In this document: one piece after another, positions 62,992 through 64,000 of the stretch | How the letters are laid out: every line of letters starts with the position of its first letter | Numbering within the stretch: position 1 is the stretch's first letter | Assembly (NCBI GenBank): GCA_011050085.1 | Contig: DRGL01000059.1 | Coordinates: 34,474 to 98,473 of the forward strand | Reading direction: 5' to 3' | From: Pricia antarctica | Lineage (GTDB): Bacteria; Bacteroidota; Bacteroidia; Flavobacteriales; Flavobacteriaceae | Length of the DNA stretch: 64,000 nucleotides | Notes under the pieces: model-generated | The model's input: the letters and a program-made list of their open reading frames with translations, nothing else | What the model was told of the DNA's origin: nothing | Database searches by the model: none | Translations under genes and position numbers: made by a program

Positions 62992-64000
62992 TCAGCAAAT
63001 CACACAATATCCGGGCTCATCGGCCAATTGCTCACTCGGATTCCGCCACATACCAACACCCTCAATCAAATCGTCCGCATTTTCAGGGCCCCAAGCGCCG
63101 GCTGAATAACCATATACTTTGGCATCGGAGTTCTTCCAATACTCCAATATCGGATCAACGAAAGTCCAAGCGGCTTCCACTTCATCAGCGCGTGCATAGA
63201 GCGTGGCATCCCCTTGCATTGCATCTAAGAGAAGTCGTTCATAGGCTTCCATAACATGATTTTCTGCCAAGCTGGAATAATAGAAATCAAGATTTGCCCG
63301 TTCGACCTTGAAACCTTGTCCGGGAACCTTTACTCCGAATTTAATAAGAATACCTTCATCGGGCTGTATCCGAATTATTAATTTATTGTCCTTACTGCTC
63401 ATTCCCGCATCCTTAAAAATCTGATGGTGTGGAGTTTTAAAATGAATAACCACTTCGGTAACCTTGGTAGGCATACGCTTGGCAGTTCGTACATAGAAGG
63501 GCACATCGGCCCAACGCCAATTATCCACGAAAAACTTAAGGGCAGCATAGGTTTCGGTTTTTGAATCGGGATCCACATCGTCTTCCTCCCTATATCCCTT
63601 TACCTTTTCGCCATCTATCATAGAACTTATGTACTGTGCCCTTATCGTATTTTCATAAAGTTCTTTGGGATCTTTCATAAGCCTTAGCGATTTTAAGGCC
63701 TTCAATTTTTCGTCACGTATTTCTTCGGCATTGGCACTTAAGGGCGGTTCCATAATAACGAATGCGATAATCTGCATCAAATGGCTCTGAAACATGTCTC
63801 GTAAAGCACCTGATTTATCGTAGTATCCTCCCCTCTTTTCTACACCACCGCTTTCTGCGTTCGTTATCTCAACGTGGTGAATATAATTGCGGTTCCAAAG
63901 TGGTTCAAAAATACTGTTGGCGAAACGGGTGACCAGTAAATTTTGCACCGTTTCCTTACCTAGATAATGATCAATCCTAAAAATCTGGGGCTCTTTAAAA
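62992..64000 (-). CDS. zwf: Glucose-6-phosphate dehydrogenase, C-terminal part (truncated by window edge)
   Basis: The last 336 residues of G6PD, cut at the right edge. The visible part begins FKEPQIFRIDHYLGKETVQN, which contains the invariant substrate-binding RIDHYLGKE (about 63950-63978 on the minus strand), continues with NLLVTRFANSIFEPLWNRNY, and ends with CVIC. The enzyme oxidises glucose-6-phosphate to 6-phosphogluconolactone with NADP+. The N-terminal NADP-binding fold lies outside the window. The open frame has no stop before the edge, so the GTG at 63948 is not a start. Confidence 0.96.
   Translation of the reverse strand, partial: FKEPQIFRIDHYLGKETVQNLLVTRFANSIFEPLWNRNYIHHVEITNAESGGVEKRGGYYDKSGALRDMFQSHLMQIIAFVIMEPPLSANAEEIRDEKLKALKSLRLMKDPKELYENTIRAQYISSMIDGEKVKGYREEDDVDPDSKTETYAALKFFVDNWRWADVPFYVRTAKRMPTKVTEVVIHFKTPHHQIFKDAGMSSKDNKLIIRIQPDEGILIKFGVKVPGQGFKVERANLDFYYSSLAENHVMEAYERLLLDAMQGDATLYARADEVEAAWTFVDPILEYWKNSDAKVYGYSAGAWGPENADDLIEGVGMWRNPSEQLADEPGYCVIC

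Overview
The window looks like a chromosomal segment of a marine-type Flavobacteriaceae bacterium (phylum Bacteroidota). The evidence is moderate AT-richness, almost no Shine-Dalgarno sites, promoter -7 boxes of the TAnnTTTG type, TonB-dependent receptors paired with lipoproteins, many families typical of this group (DUF4249, DUF4252, DUF4294, DUF6095, DUF6495), a monomeric NADP isocitrate dehydrogenase and a fused SerB-SerA protein. No insertion sequence, prophage, CRISPR array, rRNA or tRNA was recognised. Most of the window is core genome.

Layout. 1-5.5 kb (minus): the start of a tyrosinase, a PaaK/CapK-like adenylating enzyme, a possible frameshifted gene remnant, two cell-wall lytic enzymes (lysozyme-like, MltG), a GNAT acetyltransferase and dapF. 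5.6-12.1 kb (plus): an HtrA protease, a coiled-coil membrane protein, trmD, rplS, a 740-base gene-free gap with an orphan terminator, and icd. 12.3-20.4 kb: a TonB receptor with DUF4249 partner, small membrane and DUF4294 proteins, an M42 peptidase, a Nudix enzyme, hisS and a DUF6495 gene. 20.4-34.8 kb: an Oar-like receptor, rpsF-rpsR-rplI, a LytTR regulator, the nadC-yihY-DUF2147-priA operon, rlmH, fused serB-serA, and a DUF3307/SatD pair. 35-46.4 kb: a methyltransferase-like membrane protein, rdgB, a DEAD-box helicase with a structured leader, a GH13 amylase, a Tat-exported phosphoesterase, trmH, a sirtuin with a HEAT-like partner, purB and an MscS channel. 46.5-53 kb: an ECF sigma operon with three DUF4252 paralogues, and two tandem S41 lipoprotein proteases. 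53.2-59.5 kb: a divergent vitamin B12 uptake locus (btuB-btuG behind a cobalamin riboswitch; btuF-btuC-btuD opposite). 59.6-64 kb: rmuC, a small membrane protein, a thioesterase, pgl and truncated zwf.

How the genes work together. The B12 locus is a complete uptake route: surface capture (BtuG), outer-membrane import (BtuB), periplasmic binding (BtuF) and ABC import (BtuCD). zwf and pgl form the oxidative pentose phosphate entry. rpsF-rpsR-rplI, rplS, trmD, trmH, rlmH and hisS serve translation.

The least explained signal is the SatD-family gene at 34.2-34.8 kb. Its N-terminal half carries the motif order of a class III nucleotide cyclase fold, its C-terminal half an HTH. Directly upstream lie four operator-like dyads spaced exactly 28 bp apart. 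Other items worth a second look are the two-state leader of the DEAD-box helicase, an orphan terminator suggesting a small RNA before icd, and a sirtuin without its zinc cysteines translationally coupled to a HEAT-like protein.
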